Positions 24,688 to 33,423 of a stretch of 64,000 bases of DNA are shown one piece after another. Under the pieces are notes generated by a model. It was given only the letters and a program-made list of their open reading frames with translations, did no database searches and was not told the origin of the DNA. Every line of letters starts with the position of its first letter. Position 1 is the stretch's first letter. The translations under genes were made by a program, and so were the position numbers. This stretch comes from CACIAM-69d sp001698445 (lineage in GTDB: Bacteria; Cyanobacteriota; Cyanobacteriia; CACIAM-69d), in assembly GCF_043235035.1 (NCBI RefSeq), contig NZ_JAZAQF010000086.1:1-64000 (forward strand). Reading direction: 5' to 3'.

Positions 24688-26264
24688 GACTGTTTCTCCA
24701 ATGCTTGGGTTTGCTGACGAGCAACGGTGAGCAGACCATCGGCCAGGCTGGCTCCATTTACTCCCAAAATCGATCGATCTTGAACGGCTTGAATGCCCGC
24801 TTGGGCGTGCCACCAGGCGGCTGTGGCGGCCCAATAGCCCCAATCGGTGAGGGCGGTGGGGCGGGCTTGGGCCACCAATCCCCCCAGTAACCCGGCCAAA
24901 ACATCGCCGCTGCCACCCCGAGCCAGGCCGGGAGTGCTTTCGGGCACCATCCAGCTTTGGCCGCCGGGTTCGGCCACCACGGTGCGGGCCCCTTTCAACA
25001 GGACGATCGCCCCGGTTTGCTGGGCCGCCCGCTGGGCTAGTTCCAGTCGATCGCTGGTTTGGGCGACCAAGTTGGGAAACAGCCGCTGAAATTCTCCCCA
25101 GTGGGGGGTGAGAACGACGGGGCCTTGGCGATCGCGCCAACCCAGTTGGGCCAGGGCGTTTAACCCATCTGCATCCAGCACGAGGGGCCGATCGCTCTCC
25201 CAAACCGCTTGGACGATCGGGGTGGCTTCTCGGGTGAGGCCACAACCACAGGCGATCGCGTCGTAGCGAGCGAGATCCAAATCAACGCGGGCAATTTTGC
25301 CCATATCCGTTTCGGGACAGGCCACCACGAGGGCTTCGGGAATTTGGGCCACCAACCAAGGCTTCAGACTGGCGGGCACGGCGACGGTTAACATGCCCAC
25401 GCCGCTCGATCGGGCCCCCAAGGCGGCCAGGAATGCGGCCCCCATATAAACAGCGGAACCCGCCACCACTAGCAAGTGACCTTGCTCGTATTTGTGGGTG
25501 GCGGGCGATCGGTTGAGGGGTAATTGGGCGAGGTGGGCGGTGATTCGGTTCAGTTGGGGGTCTGGGCCCAGGATGGCTTGAATGTCGGCTAGGGGCAGGT
25601 CAAAGTCAATCAGTTCCGCTTGGCCGACCCAATCCAGGGCCCGATCGAGCAGAAGGCCCCGTTTCCAAAGGCCCAAACAGAGGGTGAGGGTCGATCGAAT
25701 TGCTTTGCCCAGGACTGCGCCGCTGTCGGTGTGGAGGCCGGAGGGGAGATCAATACTCACGATCGGTTTGCCGCTGTTGTTCACCTGATCGATCGCCTCG
25801 GCCAAGGCTCCCTCGATCGGCCGTTCCAAACCAAAGCCAAATAATCCATCCACCAGCCAATCGGCCGCCAAAACGGGGGCTAGATCAGGACTGACCTCAA
25901 TACCCAGGCTGGCGGCGTATTGGGCATGGCGATCGGTTAGCTCCTTGCGCCGTTCAAAGGGGAGGTAAACGGCAACTTGATAGCCGCGCAGGTGTAACTC
26001 TCGGGCCACCACCAGGGCATCACCGCCGTTGTGGCCGGGGCCGGCCAAAATTCCCACCCGCGGCCCTTGGGCGATCGATCGCCAAGCCATGACTCGCTGG
26101 GTAATGAGTCCGGCCACTTTTTCCATCAAGGCTGCGACGGGCATTCCCGCCGCAAACACCCGAGACTCGATCGCCTGCATTTGGGCCGCCGTGACGACGT
26201 AGCGATCGCGCATCCCCCCCATTGGCCCGTTTGACGGTTGCACACCAAGCTTCCTCAAAACCAT
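24684..26264 (-). CDS. nnr: Bifunctional NAD(P)H-hydrate repair enzyme (epimerase plus dehydratase)
   Basis: A 526-aa fusion of the two NAD(P)HX repair activities. The N-terminal YjeF_N epimerase domain (about residues 20-230) has GPGHNGGDALVVAR. The C-terminal ADP/ATP-dependent dehydratase domain (about 245-515) has VVLTPHWGEFQRL, LLKGARTVV and the GLARGGSGDVLAGLLGG substrate loop. It restores NAD(P)H from its hydrated form. The start is uncertain: ATG at 26264 has a GAGGAGG box only one base away. A GTG at 26243, better spaced from a second GAGG box, or an ATG at 26213 are alternatives. Confidence 0.9.
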   Translation of the reverse strand: MVLRKLGVQPSNGPMGGMRDRYVVTAAQMQAIESRVFAAGMPVAALMEKVAGLITQRVMAWRSIAQGPRVGILAGPGHNGGDALVVARELHLRGYQVAVYLPFERRKELTDRHAQYAASLGIEVSPDLAPVLAADWLVDGLFGFGLERPIEGALAEAIDQVNNSGKPIVSIDLPSGLHTDSGAVLGKAIRSTLTLCLGLWKRGLLLDRALDWVGQAELIDFDLPLADIQAILGPDPQLNRITAHLAQLPLNRSPATHKYEQGHLLVVAGSAVYMGAAFLAALGARSSGVGMLTVAVPASLKPWLVAQIPEALVVACPETDMGKIARVDLDLARYDAIACGCGLTREATPIVQAVWESDRPLVLDADGLNALAQLGWRDRQGPVVLTPHWGEFQRLFPNLVAQTSDRLELAQRAAQQTGAIVLLKGARTVVAEPGGQSWMVPESTPGLARGGSGDVLAGLLGGLVAQARPTALTDWGYWAATAAWWHAQAGIQAVQDRSILGVNGASLADGLLTVARQQTQALEKQS

Positions 26265-26492
26265 GCCTCCTCAAAACCACGGAGCAGGGACTGGCCAACC
26301 CAGCCAGACCCGATCGTACAGGATTGAGAGGCTAGGGATAGCTCAGTGGCTCAATCCTGTCGATGAATGGCTTTGCTGCAAAAATTGGCCCCATCGGGTA
26401 TTTTGCGCCACAAGTTTCAGTTTCAATGGCCGCTTTTAGCGTTGGGTTCTTGTGGACGGCGCTAGCGGCTGATTGTATGGGCCATTGCTAGA

Positions 26493-26804
26493 TTAGCGAT
26501 CGCTGGCCTGTTGCGCCTCTTTGATCATGTCTACCAAAACATGATGGGCGGCCTTCGCGTCGGCCAGAGGTGCTTTGAATTCGATGCGCAGGGGCTGGAG
26601 ATGGCCGTCCACTTCCACGGCTAAGTCCATGCCGGCCGCGTCGATCAACCGCATTCGGGCGCTGGTGGCCGTCGTGATCTGGCCGAAATATTGGGCATAG
26701 ACCAACACCGCGTCGGCGTGGTCATCGTTCATGTGCTTACAGATTCGATCGCTCACTTGGGCCGTGAACGGATTTTCGGGGGCTGCGGTTGCCGAGTCGC
26801 TCAT
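26493..26804 (-). CDS. DUF2470-domain protein
   Basis: A 103-aa protein consisting of one DUF2470 domain. The signature HMNDDHADAVLVYAQ is at about residues 24-38, followed by MRLIDAAGMDLAV and a short C-terminal helical region. This domain also forms the C-terminal part of HugZ-type haem-utilisation proteins and of some chloroplast proteins linked to tetrapyrrole synthesis. A haem- or tetrapyrrole-related role is therefore likely but unproven. No residue I can see fixes a reaction. Confidence 0.8.
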   Translation of the reverse strand: MSDSATAAPENPFTAQVSDRICKHMNDDHADAVLVYAQYFGQITTATSARMRLIDAAGMDLAVEVDGHLQPLRIEFKAPLADAKAAHHVLVDMIKEAQQASDR

Positions 26805-26916
26805 GGGTCTGGATGGTTTGAAATCGATTTTGCTGTTTTGGGGTTACGAAAGCCGGTTGAAGTTGGGATGCAACCCAGGCGAAATATTGGGCGCGATCGT
26901 TAGCAGATTTTGGGAG

Positions 26917-26936
26917 CAAGGGGCTTAAGCCCCTTG
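26917..26936. repeat. Dispersed 20-bp palindrome, copy 1
   Basis: The perfect palindrome caaggggcttaagccccttg is preceded by gggag and followed by tctt. The same block occurs inverted at 51150-51169 and with one change at 15324-15343. All three are intergenic. Here it lies about 24 bp beyond the end of the epimerase gene (26961). Confidence 0.8.
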
Positions 26937-26960
26937 TCTTTGTCCTTATTAAGGCTTTTT

Positions 26961-27926
26961 CTATTCAACCATTTCTGCCACCACGTCCCGGAGGGTTTGG
27001 GCCAGCGATCGGGGTTGCCAGCCCAGCTCTTGACGGGCTTTGGTGGCATCCACTCGTACACAGCGATCGTAGATGTAGCGAACGCGCTCGCGGCTGAGGG
27101 GTGGTTGCCAACGAAATAACCGCCCGATCGGGTCGAGAATTGCCCCCAAAATTCGCACCAGCCAGGCGGGCACTTCCTTGGGGGGAGGGATTTCAGTCGT
27201 CTCGCCCACCATCCGAAACATTTCCCGCGTGGGGCATTCTCCAGCCGAGAGGATATACCAGCCGCCCGGTGTGCCCCGTTCGGCTGCCAAGATCATGCCC
27301 GCCACCAGGTCATCCACATGCACAATCCCGGTGGGGCGATCGCCCCCGACCCAAAAGGGCAGTTTCCCGCGCAAAAACTGGCGCAGGACGGGGCCAAAGT
27401 GTGGATCATCGCCACCAAAAATGCCGGAGGGCATGACGCTGATGGTGTCCAGACCGTTTTGGGCTGCGCGATCGACCAGCACTTGGGCTTCATATTTGGT
27501 GTGGTCGTAGGCGGAATCAAACTGAGCCTGTACCCGCTGGAACGTTTCGTCCACCACTTGACCAAAGGTGTGGCCAAACACCCCGATCGTGCTGCAATAG
27601 ACCAACCGTTTCACCCCAGCGGCCTGGGCCGCCGCCAGCACTTGGCGGGTTCCTTCCACGTTGGTTTGCCACATTTTTTCGCTGTCCACCAGGCCCAATT
27701 CCACATAGGCCGCCGTGTGAAATACCCAGTCCGCTTCGGCCATCCCTTGGGCCAGGGCAGCGGGCTGCTGAAGATCGCCTTCAATGATTTCAATGGGCAG
27801 GCCGGCCAGGCGCGATCGATCCGCCCGGGGCCGCACCAGAGCCACCACCCGATCGCCCCGTTTCACCAGGGCCCGCACCAAATGAGACCCGGTAAATCCC
27901 GTTGCACCGGTCACAAATACCCGCAC
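26961..27926 (-). CDS. Extended short-chain dehydrogenase / NAD-dependent epimerase
   Basis: A 321-aa protein. The N-terminal nucleotide site is VFVTGATGFTGSHLV (about residues 3-17). The catalytic pattern is a Ser in LVYCSTIGVFG and YxxxK in SAYDHTKYEAQVLV (about 147-160). Overall it resembles dihydroflavonol-reductase-like and HpnA-like sugar or isoprenoid epimerases. The substrate is not predictable. The GTG at 27926 is chosen because it starts the Rossmann strand; a longer frame runs into the DedA gene. It begins 17 bp after the DedA stop, so the two are probably one operon. Confidence 0.8.
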   Translation of the reverse strand: MRVFVTGATGFTGSHLVRALVKRGDRVVALVRPRADRSRLAGLPIEIIEGDLQQPAALAQGMAEADWVFHTAAYVELGLVDSEKMWQTNVEGTRQVLAAAQAAGVKRLVYCSTIGVFGHTFGQVVDETFQRVQAQFDSAYDHTKYEAQVLVDRAAQNGLDTISVMPSGIFGGDDPHFGPVLRQFLRGKLPFWVGGDRPTGIVHVDDLVAGMILAAERGTPGGWYILSAGECPTREMFRMVGETTEIPPPKEVPAWLVRILGAILDPIGRLFRWQPPLSRERVRYIYDRCVRVDATKARQELGWQPRSLAQTLRDVVAEMVE

Positions 27927-27943
27927 GATCGCCCCCTGCTGTC

Positions 27944-28576
27944 CTAGCCCAATGGTGTGGATTTGCGGTTTTCGAGCCACAGGGACACGGCCACCACCAG
28001 CCCGATCGCCAGCAGCGCCACCCAGGTGAACTGACTAGCCCAGCTCATCAGGGTTTCCAAGGACACCAGCCGCCCGCAGAAGTAGGCCGCTGTGACCGTG
28101 ACTCCGGCCCAAACGGCGGCCCCGGCTGCGTTATAGGCTAAAAATTTGCCATAGGGCATTTCCACTAAGCCCGCCATGGGGCCCGCAAAAATCCGCAGCA
28201 GGGCCACAAAGCGGCCCCAAAACACGGCCTTACCGGCGTTGTTGCTAAATTGCTCGCGAGCGCCTTCCAGCTTCTCTTCACCAATCCGGAAGAGTTTACC
28301 CAGCCGCACCAACAGCGACCAACCGCCCCAGCGGCCCAGCCAGTAACCCAGGTTGTCGCCCAAAATTGCGCCGCCGATGGCCGTTCCCAGAACGCCGCCA
28401 TAGCTCAGTTCGCCACTGCCCGCCAAAAAACCGCCCACAAGGGTGATGGTTTCGCCCGGCAGGGGGATACCGGCGTTTTCCAGGGCAATTCCCAGGAATA
28501 CGGCCCAGTAGCCATATTCTTGCGCGAGCGCTTCGATAGTTTCGAGCGTAATCAGCTCGGGAATCAAAGCGAGCAT
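27944..28576 (-). CDS. DedA family membrane protein (VTT domain)
   Basis: A 210-aa integral membrane protein. Family hallmarks are ENAGIPLPGETITLVGGFLAG (read as ENAGIPLPGE and TITLVGG, about residues 33-50) and the second motif GRFVALLRIFAGPMAGLVEM (about 122-141), with the Arg residues typical of DedA proteins. It ends with two helices. DedA proteins act in membrane homeostasis, some as lipid flippases for polyprenyl-phosphate or phosphatidylethanolamine. It lies just upstream of the epimerase gene in the same direction. Confidence 0.85.
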   Translation of the reverse strand: MLALIPELITLETIEALAQEYGYWAVFLGIALENAGIPLPGETITLVGGFLAGSGELSYGGVLGTAIGGAILGDNLGYWLGRWGGWSLLVRLGKLFRIGEEKLEGAREQFSNNAGKAVFWGRFVALLRIFAGPMAGLVEMPYGKFLAYNAAGAAVWAGVTVTAAYFCGRLVSLETLMSWASQFTWVALLAIGLVVAVSLWLENRKSTPLG

Positions 28577-28726
28577 GGAGGAGGATAGGGGTGGTGTAAA
28601 ACTTTGTTAACTCATTCTAAACGGCGGGTTGGCGATCGCGGCCATGGAGTGACGAAGTTTTGGGTGGTTGGGGCGAATCCACACCCGATCGCCCGGGGCC
28701 GGCAATTCAAAATAGCCAGTGATAGC

Positions 28727-28781
28727 CAAGTCAGGACAGCCAGTTCAAGACAGCCGATTCAGGACAGCCAATTCAGGACAG
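28727..28781. repeat. Tandem 14-bp repeat (about four copies)
   Basis: Four copies of the unit rattcaggacagcc, three of them differing by one or two bases, lie directly upstream of the Nudix gene start. They may arise by replication slippage or act as binding sites. Confidence 0.7.
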
Positions 28782-28791
28782 CAACCGACGA

Positions 28792-29352
28792 ATGGAACCA
28801 GCGCATTACTCGGAACGGGATTTGGAACAGGATTCGGAGCCTCGGGGGACGCGATCGCCCCGGCCCTATTTGGATGCGATCGCCTATGGCCAGGCCCTGA
28901 GCGCTTTGGTGATTACCTGTGTGGATTTGTTGTTCTGCGAGGGCGATCGACGGCTTTTAGGCTTTCGACGACGGCCGCCCCGGGTGGGTTGGTGGTTGGT
29001 GGGTGGGCGAATGTTTCCCGGCGAAAGTCCCCAGCGCACCGCCATCCGCAAGGCGAAGGAGGAAGCTGGCCTAGAAATTTTGCCCAGCCAGTTGCAGTGG
29101 ATTGGGGTCTATTCCACGGAGTTTGCGGAGCGATCGCAACCCCCGGCCGAGGAAGGGTTACACAGCGTGAATCTGACCTTTGCCGTGAGGCTGACGGCAA
29201 CCCAGGCGGCCCAGGTGCAACTCAGCGAGGATGAATATTCCGAATGGGCTTGGGTGCGATCGAGTGAGTTGCCCCAGTGGGTGACGGGCCAGGGCCCGAT
29301 GGATGAAGCCCTATTGGCGATCGGGCGGGCTTGCGATCAGTTGAGCAATTGA
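28792..29352 (+). CDS. Nudix hydrolase (GDP-mannose hydrolase-like)
   Basis: A 186-aa Nudix protein. The box GGRMFPGESPQRTAIRKAKE then EAGL (about residues 75-98) fits Gx5Ex7REUXEExGU except that the first Glu after Arg is Lys (RK for RE). The remaining two Glu are present. WWLVGGRM before the box recalls the GDP-mannose mannosyl hydrolase group, which tolerates a changed box. Substrate is unknown. The ATG at 28792 follows a short tandem repeat. The stop codon (29350-29352) overlaps the edge of an IS605-type end sequence. Confidence 0.75.
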   Translation: MEPAHYSERDLEQDSEPRGTRSPRPYLDAIAYGQALSALVITCVDLLFCEGDRRLLGFRRRPPRVGWWLVGGRMFPGESPQRTAIRKAKEEAGLEILPSQLQWIGVYSTEFAERSQPPAEEGLHSVNLTFAVRLTATQAAQVQLSEDEYSEWAWVRSSELPQWVTGQGPMDEALLAIGRACDQLSN

Positions 29353-29383
29353 CATACTCCCCGCCCTAAAGGAACGGGGATTC
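29349..29383 (-). mobile_element. Solo end of an IS200/IS605-type (TnpB) element
   Basis: On the minus strand the sequence reads gaatccccgttcctttag then ggcggggagtatgtcaa. This is the hairpin that typically follows tnpB genes at the right end of IS1341/IS605-type elements. No tnpB or tnpA reading frame flanks it, so it is a relic or a solo end. The stem is ccccg / cggggg-like with an inner ccctaaagg. It sits exactly at the stop codon of the Nudix gene. Confidence 0.6.
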
Positions 29384-29477
29384 TCTAAGCCTCGCGACCA
29401 ACATGATTTCGATCAATATTTCGATCAATGCCTCGATCAATATTAGGTATTGATTAACTTATTGAAGTCCATTCCAA

Positions 29478-31643
29478 TTGCCGACCTTGATCGGAATCTC
29501 CAACGTGATCCAGAGAGTAATCCAGCGAGCAATCCGAACCATCATCCAACGTCGCTCGGGGCGATCGGCGGGACGACGCTGGCCATTGGGGGCGATCGTC
29601 CTGGGGCTGATCCTCTGGTTGGGGGCCAGCAGTCCCCTGAATGCTCAGGCTCCTGCGGCGGCTGGCTCGACCCTGGAAACCAACTGGGCCAATAGCCTCA
29701 TTCAGCCTTGGGCTGCTCCTTGGGTGGGAGCCGAGGCCGATCGCCCCCAAGCCGCATGGATTGAATTTGATGGGCGGCCGGTGTTCCAGATTGCGGCTCC
29801 CCCCAAAGAGTTGGCTCGGCGGACTGCCACCATCACCACCCAGCTACAGGGAGCGGGCGATCGCTTCCTCAGCGACCCCAAGGGATCGTTGGCGGTCACG
29901 ATCGAACTCAGCGCGTCCGCCCCCGCTACGAATCCCAATCCCAATGCGGCGGTTCCCGGCTCGGGGTCGGCTCCCGCCGTTGCTGCTCCTGCGGCCCCCG
30001 CTGCGCCCTTGCCTGCTACGACCTTGCCTGCTGCGGCCTTGGTCGATGCGCCTCGAATTTTGGTCAATGGTCGCTACATCATGACGGTGACGGCCCTGGA
30101 TGCGGGAACCCAGCTCACCCAGCCCCGAATCTATGCCACTTCTGTGAAAACGGCCATTGAGGAATCCTTGCAACAGGCCCGGGCCGATCGACAACCGGCG
30201 GCCTTGGGGCAACAGGTGCGATCGAGCTTGGCCATTTGGTTGGTGGCCTTGGGGGCCCATCTGATGTTGGGTTGGGGTCTGCAACGGCTCGATCGACTTA
30301 GCCACAGCACCCCGCCCGTTGACCCGAAACCCAACGACAGTTTTCCTCTGGCCGCTTGGTTGCAACGCCAGCGCCGAGATCATTGGCTGGCGATCGGGCG
30401 GATTCTGATTCAAATTGCCCAGCCTTCCGTATGGGCCACCGCCAGTTTGTGGGTGTTGGGCAACTTCCCCGCCACCCGCTGGCTCCAGGCCCGGATCTTT
30501 GATGCCCTTGAGGCCTACCTCAAGCTGGGCTTGGCTACCCTGGTCACCTACATTGCAATTTTGTTGAGTTACATCGCCGTCGATCGGGCAACGGCGATCC
30601 TCACGGCCGGAACCCAAATTGCTCCCCGCACTCGCCCCCGTTTGCAACAGCGTGTTCTCACCCTATCCAGCATCCTCAAAAGTTTCCTGACCGTGTTGCT
30701 GGTCATTCTGGGGGCGATCGTCGGCCTGGCTGGCATTGGCGTAGATGTGGGGCCACTGATTGCCGGGGCGGGGTTAATTGGGGTGGCCCTGTCGCTGGCT
30801 TCCCAAAACCTGATTAAGGATGCGATTAACGGGTTTTTGATTTTGGCGGAGGATCAATTTTCCGTGGGCGACGCGATCGCGGTGGGCAACCTGACCGGGC
30901 GGGTGGAGGCGCTCACCCTGCGGGTCACGAAGCTGCGGGATGCAGAACAGCGGCTGATCGTGATTCCCAACAGCGAAATCCGCACGGTGGCCAACCTGTC
31001 CAACCACTATTCCCAAGCGGATTTGCGAATCCCGATCGCCTATGGAGCCGATTTGGATCAAGCCCTGGCAATTTTGAATCAGCTCAGTGATGATTTGGCG
31101 GCGGATCCGCAGTGGTCAGAAATTTTGCTCGATCGTCCCCAAGTGTTGGGGATTGATGAGTTTTCCGCCAGTGGTTCTATGGTGCGGGTTTGGATTCGCA
31201 CCACTCCCTTGCAACAGTGGGGTGCGGCCCGAGAATTTCGGCGGCGAGTGGCGATCGCCTTCAATGCGGCCCAAATTGGTCTTGCGGGTCAGGCCGAAGC
31301 GCCTGTGCCGATCGTGCCTTTGGAAACAGAGGGTAATGGCGCGCGCGATCGGGCAGAGGACCGCGACAATGCGGAGCGCGACACCCTGGCTCAACAATCC
31401 CAGCCCCGAAACCCAGACCCTGCAACCATCACAACCACAACCACAACGACCACAACAACCAACAAATCACCGAAGTCCGACAGTAACGGCCAGGGCGCTC
31501 ACCATGCCCATGCTTCTCGAGATCGGGATGGAGGCGACCCGTCCCCGATTTCCCCGATCGCGGATAGAAGTACCGCTTCTGTGCCCAATCCGGGGGCTGA
31601 TCTGGATGCGGGCCCGATCGACCCATCGGCAAAAACCAGCTAG
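29478..31643 (+). CDS. MscS-family mechanosensitive channel with long N- and C-terminal extensions
   Basis: A 721-aa protein. An N-terminal signal or membrane segment (about residues 38-57, LGAIVLGLILWLGASSPLNA) is followed by a periplasmic-like domain rich in Ala/Pro (about 60-250). Several helices follow, then the MscS core: GPLIAGAGLIGVALSLASQNLI (read as GPLIAGAGLIGVA and LSLASQNLIKD, about 425-447), the pore-lining helix. The beta domain EDQFSVGDAIAVGNLTGRVE comes next (about 455-475). The last 110 residues are hydrophilic and low-complexity, with a run of ten Thr. The start is uncertain; a TTG at 29478 is assumed. Confidence 0.8.
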   Translation: MPTLIGISNVIQRVIQRAIRTIIQRRSGRSAGRRWPLGAIVLGLILWLGASSPLNAQAPAAAGSTLETNWANSLIQPWAAPWVGAEADRPQAAWIEFDGRPVFQIAAPPKELARRTATITTQLQGAGDRFLSDPKGSLAVTIELSASAPATNPNPNAAVPGSGSAPAVAAPAAPAAPLPATTLPAAALVDAPRILVNGRYIMTVTALDAGTQLTQPRIYATSVKTAIEESLQQARADRQPAALGQQVRSSLAIWLVALGAHLMLGWGLQRLDRLSHSTPPVDPKPNDSFPLAAWLQRQRRDHWLAIGRILIQIAQPSVWATASLWVLGNFPATRWLQARIFDALEAYLKLGLATLVTYIAILLSYIAVDRATAILTAGTQIAPRTRPRLQQRVLTLSSILKSFLTVLLVILGAIVGLAGIGVDVGPLIAGAGLIGVALSLASQNLIKDAINGFLILAEDQFSVGDAIAVGNLTGRVEALTLRVTKLRDAEQRLIVIPNSEIRTVANLSNHYSQADLRIPIAYGADLDQALAILNQLSDDLAADPQWSEILLDRPQVLGIDEFSASGSMVRVWIRTTPLQQWGAAREFRRRVAIAFNAAQIGLAGQAEAPVPIVPLETEGNGARDRAEDRDNAERDTLAQQSQPRNPDPATITTTTTTTTTTNKSPKSDSNGQGAHHAHASRDRDGGDPSPISPIADRSTASVPNPGADLDAGPIDPSAKTS

Positions 31644-31739
31644 CTACCTCGTCCAGGGATTTGCACAGGCCTGGTTGATGCCAGTCTTGTCCGTATTAGT
31701 TGTGTTTAAATAGGTTGCAATAATTACCCTTGCCCCCGT

Positions 31740-31773
31740 GCGATCGTCTCCGATAGGCGATCGCTTCTTTTTT
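31740..31773 (+). terminator. Rho-independent terminator built from a HIP1 palindrome
   Basis: gcgatcg (31740-31746) pairs with cgatcgc (31758-31764) and is followed by ttctttttt. It ends the MscS gene transcript about 100 bp beyond the stop. Confidence 0.75.
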
Positions 31774-31987
31774 GCACCAATTTGCATCGAATTTGCATCG
31801 ACCCAAGCAAGGTTCCCCCCGCCGCAATCCTATTGGGGCCGGAGTTTGGGGCTGACCGCGAACTGCACCCTAAACGGCCATAGAACTGTTAGACAAGCAT
31901 GGAGTCTTCGTAATAGTCACTTTGGGCAGCTAGAACCCAAATTTGACGAAACAGGGTTTATTTAGGAAGGAAAAGCTGCTTTCTGAA

Positions 31988-32023
31988 ATAAAAAGAGGGG
32001 AGCTAATCGAGATTAGCTTCCCC
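31988..32023 (-). terminator. Rho-independent terminator of mntP
   Basis: Read on the minus strand, ggggaagctaatc-tc-gattagctcccc forms a 12-bp stem with one bulge and is followed by TCTTTTTATTT. It lies about 70 bp beyond the mntP stop. The rest of 31774-32091 shows no gene. Confidence 0.8.
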
Positions 32024-32091
32024 AAACTACAGGTTCTTGATACCTGCTATACCATTTCAATTATTGACATAATGATGGCCGCTTTGCCGAA

Positions 32092-32664
32092 TCATCCCGC
32101 AGTTAGTAACATTTTGAAGCCAAGCAAAATCAGAATCACACCGCCCACAATCTCCACCTTGCCCACATGGGAGTAGAGTCGGCAGCCAAAAGACTTCCCT
32201 AAAAAGACCCCCGTCAAGCAGACTGCAAAGGTGATGAGGCCAATCACGCCGGCCACTTGCAGGATGGGTGTATTGACCACCGTCAGTCCTACACCTGCCG
32301 CCAGGGCATCGATGCTTGTGGCGATCGCGAGGCCCGTGAGCATTCTGGTGTCAGCGGGGTTGCAGGCTTGCTCGCTGGGGTTGTTGTCGTCATCCCCCAG
32401 GGCTTCGCGAATTGTCTTGGCCCCGATCGCCACCAACAACAAGAAGGCAATCCACTGATCGTAGGCTTCAATGGTCGATCGCCAAGTCAGGCTCAGACCC
32501 CAACCCAGGATCGGCATCAACATTTGAAACCCACCAAAAAACAGAGCAATTTTGATGGCTTTGTGCCAGCGAGCATACTTCATCGATAAGCCGCTGGAAA
32601 CAGAGACTGCGAAGGCATCTGCTGATAGTCCTAACCCTAAAGAAGCCGCCGTTAAAATGTCCAT
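32092..32664 (-). CDS. mntP: Manganese efflux pump MntP
   Basis: A 190-aa membrane protein with six hydrophobic helices in two repeats of three. The family signature Asp residues are present in GLSADAFAVSVSSGL (about residues 12-26) and in the mirror motif ATSIDALAAGVGL (about 114-126). It exports Mn(II) from the cytoplasm and protects against manganese excess. A long AT-rich leader lies upstream with a stem-loop at 32714-32752 that could control read-through, and a terminator lies downstream. Confidence 0.9.
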   Translation of the reverse strand: MDILTAASLGLGLSADAFAVSVSSGLSMKYARWHKAIKIALFFGGFQMLMPILGWGLSLTWRSTIEAYDQWIAFLLLVAIGAKTIREALGDDDNNPSEQACNPADTRMLTGLAIATSIDALAAGVGLTVVNTPILQVAGVIGLITFAVCLTGVFLGKSFGCRLYSHVGKVEIVGGVILILLGFKMLLTAG

Positions 32665-32713
32665 GATGGTTGTTTGGAAACTGAGTTGAGTTGGAGATCA
32701 GAGATTTTTCTAA

Positions 32714-32752
32714 AAATGCTTGATTATTTGTCAGAGATAATTCATCAAGCAT
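32714..32752 (-). promoter_or_regulatory. Leader stem-loop upstream of mntP, attenuator-like
   Basis: On the minus strand aatgcttgat and atcaagcatt form a perfect 10-bp stem with a 19-base loop, followed by TTTAG, 45 bases before the mntP start region. A TATAAT box lies further upstream (32810-32805), so the hairpin would be inside the 5' leader. It resembles an intrinsic terminator. The conserved core of the yybP-ykoY manganese riboswitch was not found upstream. Confidence 0.5.
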
Positions 32753-32810
32753 TATCGTTAAGCGTAAAATTAAAATTTTTTGATTTCGATTTTGAAACAG
32801 TGTCATTATA

Positions 32811-33423
32811 GATAGAATTCTGATTTCTTTGTTTCATATTCAATTCATCTTTTTGTTTTTAATTCATTTTTAATTCATTTTTTAGCTTCAATCAGCTTCA
32901 ATGGATTGAGCAAAACTGGATCCGTGAAAAGATCATTCTGAGCAAAATAATTATGCTTTTGAGCTGTCTTCAGACTAAGATTGTGCCTTGATTTGAATTG
33001 AAACGTGGGCTTCAAAGACTGATTGACAGAATATTTCAAAGAATTAGGATATGATTTAATCTGGATTGAATGCGTAATAGTAGTGGCTCAGTAATTTTCA
33101 AAAATGATGATGAATTCATTTTGATCAAAAAATGAAATGATGATGAATAAAAAATGAATAGAATTTGAATCTCAAATCAAAATCTTGCACTCTATTTTCC
33201 GTAATTTCTTGACAGCTTGCGAATGCTTCAAGATACTTTCCGAATGTTCTTTTGATCATTGATCTTGATTTTCAGTAGATGCGGATTGTTTGACATTGTG
33301 CAGCCCATTATGCAGCCCATTTTTTCTGAAATTCCTTAAACTATTTAAACGGTATTCAACCAGTGAGATGGTCTTTTACGACGATCTTTTTTAGCCAGTC
33401 AGGATGACTTGAGAGGAAAATTC
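32811..33423. other. AT-rich gene-free stretch
   Basis: No convincing gene. It contains repeated words such as ttttaattcattttt and aaaatgatgatgaat. It separates the diverging mntP gene and the cytochrome-like gene and must hold the promoter of the latter. Confidence 0.6.

Noticed and set aside
24688..25245. Long N-terminal extension of the pgsA frame
   Set aside because: It is the antisense-frame reading of nnr. Composition is Arg/Gly/Ser-rich, and the GTG at 24687 starts the conserved protein with a normal GTGA overlap.
32755..32900. Search for a yybP-ykoY manganese riboswitch upstream of mntP
   Set aside because: The conserved loop sequences of that riboswitch were not found. Only a simple hairpin is present.
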